Shown piece by piece: positions 7,990 to 16,127 of a DNA stretch of 64,000 nucleotides. The notes below the pieces were generated by a model that saw nothing but the letters and a program-made list of their open reading frames with translations, made no database searches and was not told the DNA's origin. The stretch spans positions 44,079 to 108,078 of the forward strand of contig MNTV01000032.1 in NCBI GenBank assembly GCA_001917175.1, given 5' to 3'. Source of the DNA: Azospirillum sp. 51_20. GTDB taxonomy: Bacteria; Pseudomonadota; Alphaproteobacteria; RF32; CAG-239. The position numbers were made by a program, and so were the translations under genes. Numbering within the stretch: the stretch's first letter is position 1; every line of letters starts with the position of its first letter.

Positions 7990-8481
7990 TTACTTTATCT
8001 CGTCCCATCCTTCGCTCTCTAAAGCGGTGAGGACGGATTTTGCAAAGTCCGCCTTGTTTAAGACGAGCTTTACATTGCCTTTGGCAATGGTGATTGCTTC
8101 ATCCGATTCGTCAATGGTATAACCGCCGGCGGAAACGAACTTGCTGTTCACTTCGCTTGCCCAGCCGTTGAAAAAGGACATGATGATCATGTCTTTTCCA
8201 TTGGCAATACGGATTTTGATACACTGGGCATTTTCTTCCGTATCAAAAGCAGAAACGACAGTGATAAAACCAGTCATCCTGCCGGCCGTGTCAGACTGCA
8301 CCAGAGAATAACCTTTTGCTTCACCTACCGCCATTTGATAGAACAGAGGCATTTCAACTTTCACCGCACGCGACGAGAAGTTGGAAATAATCACTGTTCT
8401 GCTGGTTTCCTGAGCGTTAGCTGCGAAAGAAACACACACTGCCATAATGGCCATCAGAAATAAAGATTTTAAATTTTTCAT
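7990..8481 (-). CDS. Hypothetical exported protein
   Basis: This 163-aa protein has a clear signal peptide (MKNLKSLFLMAIMAVCVSFA, cleaved after ANA before QE). The mature part is ~140 residues of mixed alpha/beta character and I cannot place it in a family. The Lys/Asn start, the NAQ cleavage region, the AT-rich leader with TTAAAAATTCAAAGAT before the ATG, and the lack of a Shine-Dalgarno sequence look more like Bacteroidota genes than like the neighbours. Transfer is therefore possible. It is an isolated single gene with its own terminator, lying between gene-free regions on both sides. Confidence 0.75.
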   Translation of the reverse strand: MKNLKSLFLMAIMAVCVSFAANAQETSRTVIISNFSSRAVKVEMPLFYQMAVGEAKGYSLVQSDTAGRMTGFITVVSAFDTEENAQCIKIRIANGKDMIIMSFFNGWASEVNSKFVSAGGYTIDESDEAITIAKGNVKLVLNKADFAKSVLTALESEGWDEIK

Positions 8482-8559
8482 ATCTTTGAATTTTTAATTT
8501 AACATACTAATTAACAAACTAACTCTTTGTATTTCTTTTATACCTGATCTGCCGGAATT

Positions 8560-9248
8560 TGTCAATAAATTTGTCAAAAATTTACGTTGAATTTCACGCA
8601 CATGTCAACCTTCACCCTGCCGTCCCGGCAAACCTTTTCTTTCTCCCCTCACTCTCCGCCCTGTTCTCTTGTCGTTCCCTCTCTTGCGCTATCATTTTCC
8701 CCTCACCCGCCGCCTTGTTCTCTTATCTCTCACGACTCGCCTGTCCCCATTATTCTTTCCCTACCCTCTGCTTTGTCTTCTTATCTTCCTGCCTCTCTCG
8801 ACTTGTCTGCTCACACTCTTTTTGCCCATGCATTCTCTCTCCTTTCCCTCCCTTTTCCATTCTCTCGTTCCGCTCTTTTTTTCTTTCTCTTTCATCATCA
8901 CTTTTCCGCCCTTCTCCGTTCTTCCCCCTACGCATATTCTCCCCTTTTTCCATCCTCTCGTTTATCCTCTTTTCTTTCATCCTCATACATCGTTTTTTCT
9001 TCTTTCCGCACCTTCCACACTTTCTTTTTCCTTTTCGTCCCTGTATTCGTCTCGCTTTTTCTGTTCCCCTTTCTCGTTTATCCCTTTCCTTTCATACACA
9101 CACTCTCACACCTCTCTCTCCCCTCTTTCTCCTGTACTCGCCTTCCTCACGTCTTTCCTTTTCCCTCTTTTTTCACATTCACCGCCCTTTCTTCCGCGCC
9201 TCCCGCTGCCCTTCCCTGCAAAAACAATCCTGCCGGACTTTTCTTTAT
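8560..9248. other. Long pyrimidine-rich gene-free island
   Basis: From about 8640 to 9200 the plus strand is almost entirely C and T, with very few purines. All three plus-strand frames stay open for about 230 codons, which is a base-composition effect. The products are Ser/Leu/Phe/Pro-rich with no consistent start signal. The minus strand is correspondingly purine-rich. It lies between the terminator of the DsbA-like gene and the promoter region of the exported-protein gene. Confidence 0.85.
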
Positions 9249-9251
9249 GGC

Positions 9252-9288
9252 ACAAAAAAACGGAAGGCCGCAGCCTCCCGTTTTTTAA
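9252..9288 (-). terminator. Terminator of the DsbA-like gene
   Basis: AAAACGGAAGGC pairs imperfectly with GCCTCCCGTTTT around CGCA. On the minus strand it is followed by TTTTTTTGTG. It lies 24 bp beyond the stop codon at 9312. Confidence 0.85.
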
Positions 9289-9311
9289 TCGCAACAATCT
9301 GTTGAAAAAAA

Positions 9312-10058
9312 CTATTTCTTCAGTTCATTGATGCTGTCCTGAATAACGCCGCCGTCAATGGTCTGCAGCAGTTCGCCGTTCAGGATCAGGGTCGGAACAC
9401 CGTTAACCTGAATGTTGCCGGCCAGCGTGTTGTTGGCATTCATGATACCGTCGATCTTTTCGCCTTTGGCATCGGCTTTCAGTTTTTCAACGTCAAGACC
9501 GATCTTGCCGGCGACTTCGTTGATCTTGTCTTCGTCAAGCGGACCTTCAACCGTAAACAGGGCATTGTGCATTTCTACGAATTTGCCCTGTTCGGCGGCA
9601 GCCAGAGCAGCTCTCGCCGCATAGTCGGAATACTGGGAAACGAAAGCCAGCGGCTTGAAGACGACTTTGATGTCTTTGTTGTTGGCCATAACTTCGTTCA
9701 GTTCCGGGAACAGTCTGTGGCAGAAACCGCAGGCATAGTCATAAAATTCAACCAGAACGATTTCGGCATCTTTATTGCCGACGAACGGAGAATTCGGATC
9801 GTTGTTGATTTCTTCAACATTGTCCTTGATCAGCTGTTTGGCGGCAGCCATGGCTTCTTCCTGCATTTTCTGCTGATATTTCTGCATGGCGTTGAAAATG
9901 ATTTCCGGTTTTTCGTTCAGGATTTCTTCTACGTTAACCGCGGCAACGGCGGCCGGCGCTTCGGCTTCGGCAGCCTTTTTGCAGGGGTAGAAAACCTTGA
10001 CCAGAGCGGCGACCGAAAAGAGCAACGCCAAGATCGAAATAAAGAGTGATTTTTTCAT
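9312..10058 (-). CDS. DsbA/Com1-like thiol-disulfide oxidoreductase
   Basis: This 248-aa secreted or membrane-tethered protein has an N-terminal hydrophobic signal (SLFISILALLFSVAALVKVF), a helical ~60-residue linker rich in Ala, Glu and Gln, and a DsbA-type thioredoxin domain from about residue 95. The redox pair is Cys110-Gly-Phe-Cys113 (DYACGFCHRLF), and the cis-proline loop is NGVPTLI near the C-terminus. This layout matches the alphaproteobacterial 27-kDa/Com1 outer-membrane DsbA family. It would oxidise or isomerise disulfides in periplasmic proteins. It is monocistronic, with its own terminator. A second DsbA-like protein lies at 54453. Confidence 0.92.
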   Translation of the reverse strand: MKKSLFISILALLFSVAALVKVFYPCKKAAEAEAPAAVAAVNVEEILNEKPEIIFNAMQKYQQKMQEEAMAAAKQLIKDNVEEINNDPNSPFVGNKDAEIVLVEFYDYACGFCHRLFPELNEVMANNKDIKVVFKPLAFVSQYSDYAARAALAAAEQGKFVEMHNALFTVEGPLDEDKINEVAGKIGLDVEKLKADAKGEKIDGIMNANNTLAGNIQVNGVPTLILNGELLQTIDGGVIQDSINELKK

Positions 10059-10225
10059 AATTTATTTTCCTCTAAAAATTGTTATATAACAAATCAGCTA
10101 TAATTTAACCAATAACGATTAGATTTACAAGAACAAAAAATTTTTTATTACAAAAAAATCCAGTCTTTTTTAACCTTTGCCGGTTATACTGCGGGAAAAA
10201 ACAACAGCCGAAAGAGGAAACAGAA

Positions 10226-10885
10226 ATGCTGCACATAAAATTTCCCGTCATTTCCCGCACCCGTGCGCTTGAAAACAAAATCGACTGTTTTCACGACAAG
10301 ATGATTGAAGCGGCCGCCGTTTTCCACCGGTCGATAAAAATATTTTTAAATGAAAACAGCCGGGACGAATACAAGAGCATCAACAAGCAGATAAAAACTA
10401 TCGAACACGAAGCGGACAAGCTGCGCCGCGACATCGAAAACGACCTCTATTCGCAAAACCTGCTGCCCAACCTGCAGGCCGACATTTTGCAGCTGATTGA
10501 AGGGCTGGACAAGATCAACAACCAGTTTGACGACGTCATTTACAAATTCTACATCGAACAGCCGCAAATTCCCGCCCCTTTTCACCGCAAACTGATCGAG
10601 CTTTGCTACCAGGTGGCCGACTGCGCCGAAAACATGGCCATCGCTTCCCGCGCCTTTTTCAAAGACTTAAGCACCGTCCGCGACTATTCGCACAAAGTTT
10701 ACATCATGGAACAGGAGTCCGATTCGACCTACAACGACCTCAAAAAGGCGATTTTCGCTTCCGACATGGAACTGGCCAACAAACTGCAGCTTGATCTCCT
10801 GATCACCGAAGTGGCCGACATCGCCGACATTGCCGAAGACTGCGCCGACGAACTGCTGATCTTTACCCTGAAGAGAGACATCTGA
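10226..10885 (+). CDS. DUF47/PhoU-like Pit accessory protein
   Basis: This 219-aa all-helical protein matches the DUF47 (TIGR00153) family of PhoU-like proteins. Conserved features are IKTIEHEADKLRRDIENDLY in the first repeat and MEQESDSTYNDLKKAIF with ITEVADIADIAEDCADELL in the second, carrying the acidic metal-binding clusters of the PhoU fold. These proteins are encoded next to low-affinity phosphate permeases and are thought to control them. Its stop overlaps the start of the permease by one base (TGATG), strong evidence for coupled translation. GAAAGAGGAAACAGAA precedes the ATG. Confidence 0.93.
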   Translation: MLHIKFPVISRTRALENKIDCFHDKMIEAAAVFHRSIKIFLNENSRDEYKSINKQIKTIEHEADKLRRDIENDLYSQNLLPNLQADILQLIEGLDKINNQFDDVIYKFYIEQPQIPAPFHRKLIELCYQVADCAENMAIASRAFFKDLSTVRDYSHKVYIMEQESDSTYNDLKKAIFASDMELANKLQLDLLITEVADIADIAEDCADELLIFTLKRDI

Positions 10886-11934
10886 TGCCGGAATTCTGGA
10901 TCTTTTTAAGCAGCGGCCTTTTCCTCGGCTGGTCTTTGGGCGCCAACGACGGTTCCAACGTCTTCGGCACCGCCGTCGGCACCCGGATGGTCAAATTTCG
11001 CACCGCGGCGGTCATTTCTTCCGTATTCGTCATTATCGGCGCGGTATTTGCCGGCGGCGGCGCAGCCGAAACGCTAAACGAGCTCGGCAGCGTCAACGCA
11101 CCTGCCGGCGCTTTTATGGTCGGCCTGGCGGCGGCGCTTTCGGTTTACTGGATGAACAAAAGCCGCATTTCCGTTTCCACCTCGCAGGCCATCGTCGGCG
11201 CCATCGTCGGCTGGAACGTCTACAGCGGCAAACCGACAGATATCAGTCTGTTCTCGGCTATCGCCGGCACCTGGGTTCTTTGTCCGGTGCTCTCGGGCCT
11301 GCTGGCCGTCGCGGTTTACCAGCTTGCGCGTTCAATCATCATCAGAGCCAAAGTGTCGCTTTTGAGACAGGATCTTTATACCCGGGCAGGACTTGTTCTG
11401 GCCGGTGCTTTCGGCGCCTATGCCCTGGGCGCCAACAACATTGCCAACGTCATGGGCGTGTTCATTCCTTCCAACCGGCTGCAGCCGCTCACCTTTCCCG
11501 GCGGATATACGCTCAGTTCCGAACAGGTGCTGTTTTTGTTGGGCGCCGTCGCCATTGCCGTCGGCATCGCCACCTATTCCGGCCGCATCATGCAGACCGT
11601 CGGCCGCAACATTTGCATGATGAGTCCGCTGGCCGCCTGGGTAGTGGTCGTTGCCCAGTCGCTGGTACTGTTTCTGTTTGCCTCCGACGGCCTGCACGAT
11701 TGGCTGGAGCAAAACGGCATCCCGGCTCTGCCGCTGGTCCCCGTTTCCAGTTCGCAGGCGGTTATCGGCGCCGTCATCGGCATCGGCCTGTTCAAAGGAG
11801 GACACGGCATCAACTGGAATTTGATCGGGCGCATTTTCATCGGCTGGATCGCCACTCCGGTGATGGCAGCGCTTATCTGTTTTGTTTCCCTTTTCTTTCT
11901 TGAAAACGTTTTCAATCTGGCGGTTTACGACTGA
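10885..11934 (+). CDS. pit: PiT family inorganic phosphate transporter
   Basis: This 349-aa polytopic permease has the two inverted PiT signature repeats: GANDGSNVFGTAVGTRMV near residue 17 and ALGANNIANVMGVF near residue 180, each with the GAN(D/N) motif that forms the Pi/cation site. There are about ten hydrophobic segments. It imports phosphate, driven by the proton or sodium gradient. It is translationally coupled to the DUF47 gene upstream. It converges with the minus-strand glycan operon, and I see no strong terminator in the 46 bp between them. Confidence 0.95.
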   Translation: MPEFWIFLSSGLFLGWSLGANDGSNVFGTAVGTRMVKFRTAAVISSVFVIIGAVFAGGGAAETLNELGSVNAPAGAFMVGLAAALSVYWMNKSRISVSTSQAIVGAIVGWNVYSGKPTDISLFSAIAGTWVLCPVLSGLLAVAVYQLARSIIIRAKVSLLRQDLYTRAGLVLAGAFGAYALGANNIANVMGVFIPSNRLQPLTFPGGYTLSSEQVLFLLGAVAIAVGIATYSGRIMQTVGRNICMMSPLAAWVVVVAQSLVLFLFASDGLHDWLEQNGIPALPLVPVSSSQAVIGAVIGIGLFKGGHGINWNLIGRIFIGWIATPVMAALICFVSLFFLENVFNLAVYD

Positions 11935-11980
11935 CGACGCGCCCGCCCGGCAAAATCCGGACGGACGCCCGCTTTCCGCA

Positions 11981-12400
11981 TTATTGCTTTTCCGCCGGTT
12001 TTCGCAGATCCGTCGTTGAACGGCGCGGCAGTTTTTCTTTCGGCTCACGCGGCAGCACCACATAGCGGATGTTCCGCTCTTCGCACAACCGGCGCTTTTC
12101 TTCCGTCGCACCGTCTTCGTTAACCACGAAAACATCCGGACGGACAATGTCCAGCTCCGGCAAAAAATCCAACATCCCCGAACCGGAACCGATAAAAGCC
12201 CGGTGCACAAAACGAACGGAGGAAACCAGATACAAACGCTCATCTTCATGACACACGGGTTCCCGTTTTTTCAATTCCCTGATTGTCTTGTCCGAACCGA
12301 TCGCGACATAAAGGTCGCCGTAAGCGGCAGCCCGCTCAAAGAAAAAGACGTGCCCGGAATGCATCAGATCAAAGCAGCCGGATACAAATACCTTAGTCAT
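11981..12400 (-). CDS. Cytidylyltransferase-like protein
   Basis: This 139-aa nucleotidyltransferase begins TKVFVSGCFDLMHSGHVFFF, giving the HxGH motif (His14-Ser-Gly-His17) of the TagD/RfaE-C/GCT superfamily, and ends with RRSTTDLR, the counterpart of the ISSTxIR phosphate-binding loop. These enzymes activate a phosphorylated alcohol or sugar with CTP or ATP. The closest types are glycerol-3-phosphate and heptose/aldose-phosphate transferases; the substrate cannot be assigned. It is the last gene of the minus-strand glycan operon, 123 bp after the fusion gene, so a role in supplying an activated precursor for that glycan is likely. Confidence 0.85.
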   Translation of the reverse strand: MTKVFVSGCFDLMHSGHVFFFERAAAYGDLYVAIGSDKTIRELKKREPVCHEDERLYLVSSVRFVHRAFIGSGSGMLDFLPELDIVRPDVFVVNEDGATEEKRRLCEERNIRYVVLPREPKEKLPRRSTTDLRKPAEKQ

Positions 12401-12523
12401 CGTTATCCCCGATTACCGTTTTCAAACAATTTGACATAACGGAACCTAACACGTCCTTTGGCAAAAAACACGCGATAAAATGTTATCAACAGCCGTTTTT
12501 CGCAACCGCCGCGGCCTTGCCGC

Positions 12524-14896
12524 TCAAACCAGGCCGCCATCGAGCATTTTTCCGATCGTGCGGATTTCCTCTTTCAGCGCTTTTTTCATTCTTTTGTACT
12601 TTTTTCGTTTCTTTCCCCACGAAAAGACGGATTTCAGCTTGTACCTGAAATATCTGCGCCTGATTTTCGGCAGATAAACGCTTTCATACAGCAGTTTTTG
12701 ATCCCGTTTTCTTTCCCGTTCCGACCGTTCAAGTTTTTCGTTCAGCATCTCCGCCGTTTCCAGCAGCCGCTGCCGTTCCTCCGGCCGTGCCGGCGACGGC
12801 GCCAGCAGCGCCTGTTCCAGCCATTTGAGCGAACGTTCCCGCTCGTCGGCAATAACCCTGTTGACCCGGGCATAATCAATGTCCTCAAACAGTTCTTTCC
12901 CGATCCGGGAACAATCCGTAACGCAGCGCTTTTCCAGCCCGAACAGCTTAAACAGCGAACGAAAACGACTGTAACCGCGCGCCGTGTTGGCCAGACAGAT
13001 AAACGGCCGATTAAAGATTATGGCAAAACAAACGCCGTGGAAAGAATCAGTCACCAGAAAACGGCAGTTTTTAATATAACACAGCCAATCTTCGGGACTG
13101 ACGTCGGTACTGTTTCTGGCTGCATTGACCAGGTTGACAACCTTGCCGGCACCGGTTTCCAGCCGCACCCGTTCCGCAAGTTTTTCCGCATCGGGAAAAG
13201 AATCCAGAACATAAGAAACGATGCACCCGTTCTCATCGCGGCCGGAATTCTCGATCAACGCGTCCCAGCCTGCCGGATCAGCCAGAAAAACCGGATCCAG
13301 CACATGCGAAGCCTCAACGCCGAAAACGTCCCGGCAGATGCCGACGCCGTCATCTTCCCGGACGGAAACGCGATCGAAACGCGAAATATAATATTTGGCA
13401 GCCAGCGTGCTTTCAAAGTCAGCTTCCCAGCGATCCCGGCCGAAACTGGCGGCATAGGCGATCTTTTTCGCATTCGGCGCGGCAAAGCTTAACCAGAACA
13501 AATCCCTGCCGAACAAACGGGAATACTTATGCCGCCAAACCTGATCGGAACCGACGATAAACGCCTTTGTTTCCCGGTTAAGCCGCCGCAGTTCCTCAGC
13601 ATTCGTGCACAACTCCGTAAGGTCAAGATATTTGCCGGCAAACGTTTCGGCCAGGCTGCCGGCAAAATTGACGTTGGCCGGCACATAGTTGATCACTTTC
13701 GGCTTTAGCCCGAGTCTTTTTACGCTTTCCTGCAAGGCATAACAGGTCAGCATTGCCCCGTAGTTGCTGCCAAACCAGAAATTGAGGATTCCGCAGTCAT
13801 ATCGGTTGTTGAAACAATGGGACACATTCTGTTTAAACGGCAGCTGTTCAAGACGGGCAAAAAAATAATCCCGCCGCGGATGCGGCACCGGCGGCCGTAC
13901 CAGCGAAGGATTGCCTTCAATCGCCCGGGCCAGCGGCAGCGAACGACGAAATTTCAGCCGCGGGGTCAGTTCCGCCATCCGCCGGCGGCCGCGTTCCGTA
14001 TTGATCAGAACCAGCGAAGTGCCGAGGTTGTCGTCCAAATCCGGCGCATGTCTGCCGATTCCCCAAAAGTCTCCGAGCGTAAGGTCTCCCTGCCGCGGGA
14101 ACCGCGCGAACGGACATGCCGCGCAGGACTTCCGCAGGCAAAGGTTGGCAAGAAACGCCCGCATGAACTCATTCTCCCGGCAATCGGAAGAATAAACGTT
14201 TTCTTCCGTTTTGACGGTCAGAAAATAAGGATACCAGCCCCGCACCTTGTCGCGAAAATTCACCGCCAGCACTTTTTCTTTCCCTTCTTCCGTCAGTTCT
14301 TCCGCATAGCGGCGGAAGGCCAGCGGCGACGGCACGCCGTGACAAACCACGTCAACCGTCAGCAGATTGTCATATTTTCTGCCGAGAAAGGCGTTGAGAC
14401 CGGCAATCTGACAGGGCGTTCCGGAAAACAAGACCTCCCGTCCCGCCTTCAGCAGTTCTTCCGCCTGCCGGTAACAGTTTCCGGTTTCGCTTTGCACGTA
14501 TTTGGAACTTTTCAGCTTCCGCAAACCGTCCAAGTCGTCGACGCCGATATGCCTGACCGTTCCGTCTTCGTCCCGGGCCGCGCCGAAAACCGTACCGCCT
14601 TCCTGCAAAACCCGTTCGGCCAGCAGCGGAAAAACGGCTCCGGAAGAGCTGTCGCGCCTGAGTTCGTCAGCCGCCGCCGCGGCCAGACATTCCGGCTTTT
14701 CCGCATTTTCGCAGACCGGATGTTCAGCCGGACAAATCCGCGCGCACAAACCGCAGCCGACGCACTTATCGATGTCGACCACGGGCCATACAAATCCTTC
14801 CTCGCCGATTTCCATCCTGATTGCCCGCTGCGGACAGCGGGCGGCGCAGGCTCCGCAGCCGGTACAGGTTTGAGGATCGTATACGCAATCAGTCAT
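12524..14896 (-). CDS. Ferredoxin/FrhB - polysaccharide pyruvyl transferase fusion
   Basis: The 790-aa protein combines three modules. Residues 1-60 hold two 4Fe-4S motifs (Cys11, 14, 17, 21 and Cys45, 48, 51, 55). Residues ~70-345 match the F420 hydrogenase/dehydrogenase beta-subunit family (FrhB_FdhB), including FSGTPCQIAGL, VVCHGVPSP and a CAAC motif. From ~366 a polysaccharide pyruvyl transferase domain begins (GILNFWFGSNYGAML) and includes GSDQVWR, AASFG and TDSFHGVCFA. The two enzyme types are often neighbours in surface-glycan loci, and fused forms are known. It overlaps the upstream PP-loop gene by 8 bp. The basic C-terminal 80 residues may touch the membrane. Confidence 0.9.
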   Translation of the reverse strand: MTDCVYDPQTCTGCGACAARCPQRAIRMEIGEEGFVWPVVDIDKCVGCGLCARICPAEHPVCENAEKPECLAAAAADELRRDSSSGAVFPLLAERVLQEGGTVFGAARDEDGTVRHIGVDDLDGLRKLKSSKYVQSETGNCYRQAEELLKAGREVLFSGTPCQIAGLNAFLGRKYDNLLTVDVVCHGVPSPLAFRRYAEELTEEGKEKVLAVNFRDKVRGWYPYFLTVKTEENVYSSDCRENEFMRAFLANLCLRKSCAACPFARFPRQGDLTLGDFWGIGRHAPDLDDNLGTSLVLINTERGRRRMAELTPRLKFRRSLPLARAIEGNPSLVRPPVPHPRRDYFFARLEQLPFKQNVSHCFNNRYDCGILNFWFGSNYGAMLTCYALQESVKRLGLKPKVINYVPANVNFAGSLAETFAGKYLDLTELCTNAEELRRLNRETKAFIVGSDQVWRHKYSRLFGRDLFWLSFAAPNAKKIAYAASFGRDRWEADFESTLAAKYYISRFDRVSVREDDGVGICRDVFGVEASHVLDPVFLADPAGWDALIENSGRDENGCIVSYVLDSFPDAEKLAERVRLETGAGKVVNLVNAARNSTDVSPEDWLCYIKNCRFLVTDSFHGVCFAIIFNRPFICLANTARGYSRFRSLFKLFGLEKRCVTDCSRIGKELFEDIDYARVNRVIADERERSLKWLEQALLAPSPARPEERQRLLETAEMLNEKLERSERERKRDQKLLYESVYLPKIRRRYFRYKLKSVFSWGKKRKKYKRMKKALKEEIRTIGKMLDGGLV

Positions 14897-16127
14897 GAGC
14901 TCCTCCGTGTTTGCGTCTGAAAGAAATCTTGATGAAAAAAATACGGATTTTTACATACCGTTCGTCAATTGTCAGAAAAGGCCATAACCGCCTAAGCAGG
15001 ACATTCAGCCGATAACGCCCTTTGACCGCCGGCGTCATCTCTTTTTTCAGCAGCCGGTACGTCGGCTCGTTCATCACGTCTTTCTTTTTATGCATCTCGT
15101 AAAGCCACAGCAGATAGTCTTTGCGGTGAGCACGGTAATAATCCACGTCAAAAACTTCCCTGAAATCGTCCAGCCGCCCGAGGGCGTCCAGCATCAGCAG
15201 CGTCCGCATGCATTTCGGGCATCTGCCGCAGTTGGTGCTTTTGCGGGTGCAGACGTGGAGATAGCGGCGGGCATAGTCAAAACCGGCGATATGGGTGGTC
15301 TTTTCCAGTCTGGTATAGGCGCCGCCTTCGGAATATATTTTCAATCCGCGGGTACTGAAACACCCGAGCGAAAGCAGTTCGTAATGAGAACTGTCCTCAT
15401 TGGCATGGTTGTCCAGAGTGAAAAAGTTGAAATCATAACCGCTTGAGGCATAAAAATAGGTTCCCCACAGTTTTTGCAGACAAAAGACCGCAAACATGGA
15501 TGAATAGGTATGGGTATGCGAATGGTTCTGTTTGAACGCGGTCTGAAAATTGGAATCCGTGGCAATCAGCGGCAGGCCGAGCTCTTTTGCCACCCGTTGC
15601 GAAATCTGATAACGCTCGCGCCGTGCCTTTTCAATGCCGTATTCTCCGTAACAGCCGTTAAAGGCGCCGACATTGTTGATGCACAAATGCGTCAGATTCA
15701 GGGTTTTGTACGGGGACGCCAGCTGCCGCGAAATGACATGAAAAGAGTCAATGCCGCAGGAAAGCCCGGTGCCGACAGCGCCGGCGTTGGCCAGCGGCGT
15801 CCCGGCGGCGGGCGCGTTGATTTCAACGGCGCGGAAGGACGGCGCATATTTTACCAGTGAGGGAATAAGATATTCGCGCAAAGCATACAACAGTTCTTCG
15901 CTGACCGGCGCCGTGCAGGTTATGTCGTGTCCCGCGCGCATTGCCCAGCTGAGCAGTCCGATTACATAGGCGTCGCTTCTTTCCGTGCACAGATATTTTT
16001 CATATTCCCGGTCAACTTCAAACCATACCGTCCTCGTTTCCCGGCGGTTAATTCCAATATCGCAGACCAGCCGGCTGCGATCGCCGTTTTGCGCAATGTA
16101 CGGCTCGCCTATAAAGAGCATTTGCAC
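14889..16127 (-). CDS. PP-loop-like protein of a surface-glycan operon
   Basis: I do not know a named family for this 412-aa protein. Residues 119-128 read GTGLSCGIDS, which resembles the ATP-pyrophosphatase PP-loop SGGxDS with Gly replaced by Cys. Residues 293-306 carry Cys293, Cys300, Cys303 and Cys306 (NCGRCPKCMRTL), a cluster like the zinc or iron-sulfur site of QueC-type PP-loop enzymes. A His-rich stretch (QNHSHTHTY) lies at 200-208. The C-terminal ~40 residues are basic and hydrophobic. It overlaps the genes on both sides (8 and 19 bp). An ATP-dependent modification of a glycan precursor is plausible but unproven. Confidence 0.8.
   Translation of the reverse strand: MQMLFIGEPYIAQNGDRSRLVCDIGINRRETRTVWFEVDREYEKYLCTERSDAYVIGLLSWAMRAGHDITCTAPVSEELLYALREYLIPSLVKYAPSFRAVEINAPAAGTPLANAGAVGTGLSCGIDSFHVISRQLASPYKTLNLTHLCINNVGAFNGCYGEYGIEKARRERYQISQRVAKELGLPLIATDSNFQTAFKQNHSHTHTYSSMFAVFCLQKLWGTYFYASSGYDFNFFTLDNHANEDSSHYELLSLGCFSTRGLKIYSEGGAYTRLEKTTHIAGFDYARRYLHVCTRKSTNCGRCPKCMRTLLMLDALGRLDDFREVFDVDYYRAHRKDYLLWLYEMHKKKDVMNEPTYRLLKKEMTPAVKGRYRLNVLLRRLWPFLTIDERYVKIRIFFIKISFRRKHGGAHD

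Noticed and set aside
8559..9331. Three overlapping ~220-250-codon frames at 8.56-9.33 kb
   Set aside because: All three plus-strand frames are open at once because the strand lacks purines and hence stop codons. No ribosome-binding site, no domain, and the products differ only by frame.
11280..11903. A 207-codon frame inside pit
   Set aside because: Shadow of the PiT permease, which has both GAN(D/N) signature repeats in the annotated frame.
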